NCBI GenBank assembly: GCA_027186245.1 | Contig: CP114498.1 | Span: forward strand, 8,301,001 to 8,365,000 | Source of the DNA: Coriaria nepalensis | Lineage: Eukaryota > Streptophyta > Magnoliopsida > Cucurbitales > Coriariaceae | Direction: 5' to 3' | DNA length: 64,000 bases | Shown: positions 61,968 through 64,000 of the stretch, piece after piece | Layout of the letters: the number at the start of each line of letters is the position of its first letter | How positions within the stretch are numbered: the first letter of the stretch is position 1 | The notes under the pieces: model-generated | Seen by the model: the letters and a program-made list of their open reading frames with translations, nothing else | Databases searched by the model: none | What the model was told of the DNA's origin: nothing | Program-made: the position numbers and the translations under genes

Positions 61968-62848
61968 ATATGATCGTGAGTTATCTCTTAGCTTTGTGGT
62001 CACTCTGTCCCCTTTTTCCTTAGTGCCCTTTCTAATTTTTTAGCCCTCTTTCCTTTGTAGAGCTTCCAACCGAGAGTTTAGTGTTTTCCCGCCATGAGTG
62101 GGAGGTAATGGAGTGTATTTATAATCTTCCGCTTGAATAGAGGTCGGTCAAAAAAATTGTTATCTCGGGAATCGCTTTTGAAATGTGGCATGATTCCCGA
62201 GTTTACCTCGGAGGGTAGTGAATGCTCCTTTTCGGATAATACTTGATGACATGGATTTCCGTTTGCTACGAAGAGTTTTACGGTTTATAATATATCTCAA
62301 GATCAATATTTTTATTTAATAATAAACTACGATCAGGGTGGTTATCCGTTAATCTCACTTTGACGTTTTAGTTAGATTTTGAAAAGGATTAAATATATTT
62401 GATATTCTTTTAAAAAATTTACATTACCTTTTCGTGTTAAATCATTTTATTTTTATATTTGATTTAAGCTAAAAGACTCCTGACAGTTTTACACATATTG
62501 CATTTTTATTGTCCAGCGCTTTGACCCCTCCCTACTCCATGATGGTGTCAACGCTTCACAATCTGGCATAATATGGATATGCTCCCCACTTTCACGCCTT
62601 CCTGAATAGCATAACGCTGCCTCAATCTGACATTGTTCAGGATACTTCAACACGCTGCAGCGCCATTCCCGTCTAACATGCTAGGGACATGGTTTTCACC
62701 TATGTATCAGTCTCTTTCCAACTGTCGCCTCCATTAGCATAGTTGTTCAACAGTCTGAGTTCAGCTTCAGTATCTTTTTGAGACGTCTCATCTTGTCCAG
62801 TTATTGTTGGGCGGACTAACGTCATCTTAGCTCTTTCTAACTTCAGCT

Positions 62849-63910
62849 TCAGTCATCATCTTCCCTCGGCACTCTATTTCCGATATTTCTACTGACGATG
62901 TCCAACCTCAATTTCCGAAGCGGTCCCGGAATCAGGTATTTGCGCCTCTTCATGTAGTCCTCTATTATATCCAGATTCTCCTTCAAGTTCGCCTCATTGT
63001 TGTATTTGTTGAAACCAACCCTTTGATCTGATGCTGACCCAACCTCGTTAGGTATCATAGCCTTGGTACCATATGTAAGGGTAAAAGGGGTTTCGCTTGT
63101 GGACAAATGAGGTGTTATCCGAATTACCCATAAAATTTTTGATAGCTAATCTACCCACTCTTCTTTGGCGCTACTCAACCTTTTCTTGTGGAGGGTTTTT
63201 ACTACCTTGTTGGTTGCTTTGCCCTGTCTATTTGCTTAGGGGTGAGCTGAAGAAGAACTTAGATGCTTTATCCCCAATTTTTTGCAAACTTCTTTCAATT
63301 TAAACCTATTGAATAGAGGGCCATTATCCGTGAGGAAGGCGCTTGGAATTCCGAACCACCGACAAATGATGTTTCTCTAAATGAAATTGGTTTGTTTGAG
63401 CTTGGGTAATGGAGCTCAATGGTTCGGCCTCCACTCACTTTATGAAGTAATTTATGTCTATTATGGCATGAATCATTTGCATGGATGCTTGTGGTAGTGG
63501 CCCGATTAAATCTATCCCTCACATATAGAATAGCCATGGGCTGGATATGGTCGTCAGAAAGGTTGGAAGCTGCCCCGGAATTTTACCATGCATCTGACAT
63601 TTTTCACATCGCCATCGTAAAGCCTCGACATCTTTCCTTAAGGTGGGCAAAAGTGCCCGTGCAACAATACTTTGTTGGTAAGTCTTGGCCTCCAGAACGA
63701 TTGCCGTATATGCCTACATGCATCTCTCTTAGGATATAGTTTCCCTTTGATGAGCTGGGCGGTACTTTGCAGGTATTTATTAATTGCCTCATATTCGGCT
63801 TGCGGGGATCATTCTGATAATGGGCCAAGCGACCAGCCTAAACGGCCCATGAAAGGAAATAAGATATTATCAAAAGCCCATGCAGGTCACGATCTCTTGG
63901 ACCCAAGGTC
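62849..63910 (-). mobile_element. Ty3/gypsy integrase-region remnant
   Basis: Minus-strand pieces follow gypsy pol order from the right edge: MHVGIYGNRSGGQDLPTKYC (H2C2 zinc-binding region; about 63700-63770), DRFNRATTTS-like text over the catalytic core with WVEAEPLSSI-like and FGIPSAFLTDNGPLF-like readings in shifted frames (about 63300-63450), then STSETPFTLTYGTKAMIPNE (63050-63105), the conserved stretch near the integrase C-terminus. Many stops and frameshifts. RNase H and reverse transcriptase would lie beyond 64000. It faces opposite to the plus-strand gag-like piece at 61391, so at least two elements are nested here. Confidence 0.75.
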
Positions 63911-64000
63911 ATAGGAATAAAATTTTGAACAAGTATGAGGTAGCCTTATGCTCATGTAAGCACGACCCCATGACGCCTGGAGAAGGGAACGAACGTGCAT

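Noticed and set aside
1..64000. CRISPR array, operon or undescribed multi-gene defence or metabolic cluster
   Set aside because: The DNA is plant nuclear with intron-bearing unrelated families; no regular spacer array, co-directional co-functional cluster or novel domain architecture was found.

Overview
This window is eukaryotic plant DNA, almost certainly from a eudicot. It has GT-AG introns, AT-rich gene spacers, complete plant-specific gene families (WIT, GAUT, GLUTAMINE DUMPER, CONSTANS group Ia, plant furry), degenerate plant transposons and many mono- or dinucleotide runs. I cannot name the species. All homology statements come from reading the translations and from remembered family knowledge; no search was run. 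Exon chains were checked by reading frame. In every gene the exons sum to a multiple of three except in the AVT6-type transporter, where the sum exposes a one-base frameshift.

Layout, left to right. 1-2760: AT-rich spacer holding a broken F-box/kelch gene tail. 2761-6819 (-): 12-exon FHA/kanadaptin-like gene, head-to-head over about 0.7 kb with a 17-exon FURRY/MOR2-type giant ARM-repeat gene (7527-18206, +). 19037-21297 (-): AVT6-type vacuolar amino-acid transporter with an exon-3 frameshift, tail-to-tail with FURRY. 21.3-25.1 kb: spacer with two short non-autonomous DNA-transposon candidates, one flanked by near-identical 8-bp sequences. 25166-27181 (+): WIT-type nuclear-envelope coiled-coil protein. 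28073-29146 (+): intronless RING-H2 E3 ligase. 29-38 kb: gene-poor DNA with a copia-type LTR/primer-binding-site remnant. 38421-38894 (+): group S bZIP. 39.9-41.2 kb: a foldback element and a LINE ORF1 remnant. 41505-43771 (+): GAUT9-type galacturonosyltransferase. 48011-49477 (+): 6-phosphogluconate dehydrogenase with a C-terminal SKI peroxisomal signal. 49761-50035 (-): frameshifted GLUTAMINE DUMPER copy. 51.5-52.8 kb (-): hAT transposase remnant with an internal tandem duplication. 55758-56120 (-): intact GLUTAMINE DUMPER gene. 57444-59031 (-): CONSTANS-like gene. 60-64 kb: nest of decayed retroelements with Ty3/gypsy integrase fragments running to the right edge.

The genes are unrelated housekeeping and developmental loci rather than a pathway cluster. 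The most informative large-scale signal is gene order. As I recall the Arabidopsis gene numbers, homologues of these genes lie in several separate Arabidopsis segments (At3g02340-02380, At5g15680-15850, At5g38770-38840, At3g30390-30725). Here they form one interleaved series, as expected if the window keeps an arrangement that Arabidopsis duplicated and fractionated. I found no sign of an undescribed multi-gene system. The unusual items are small: a FURRY exon-15 fragment copied into its own intron 1, two frameshifted genes, a foldback hairpin, a repeat in a transcript end, and transposon remnants beside gene promoters.
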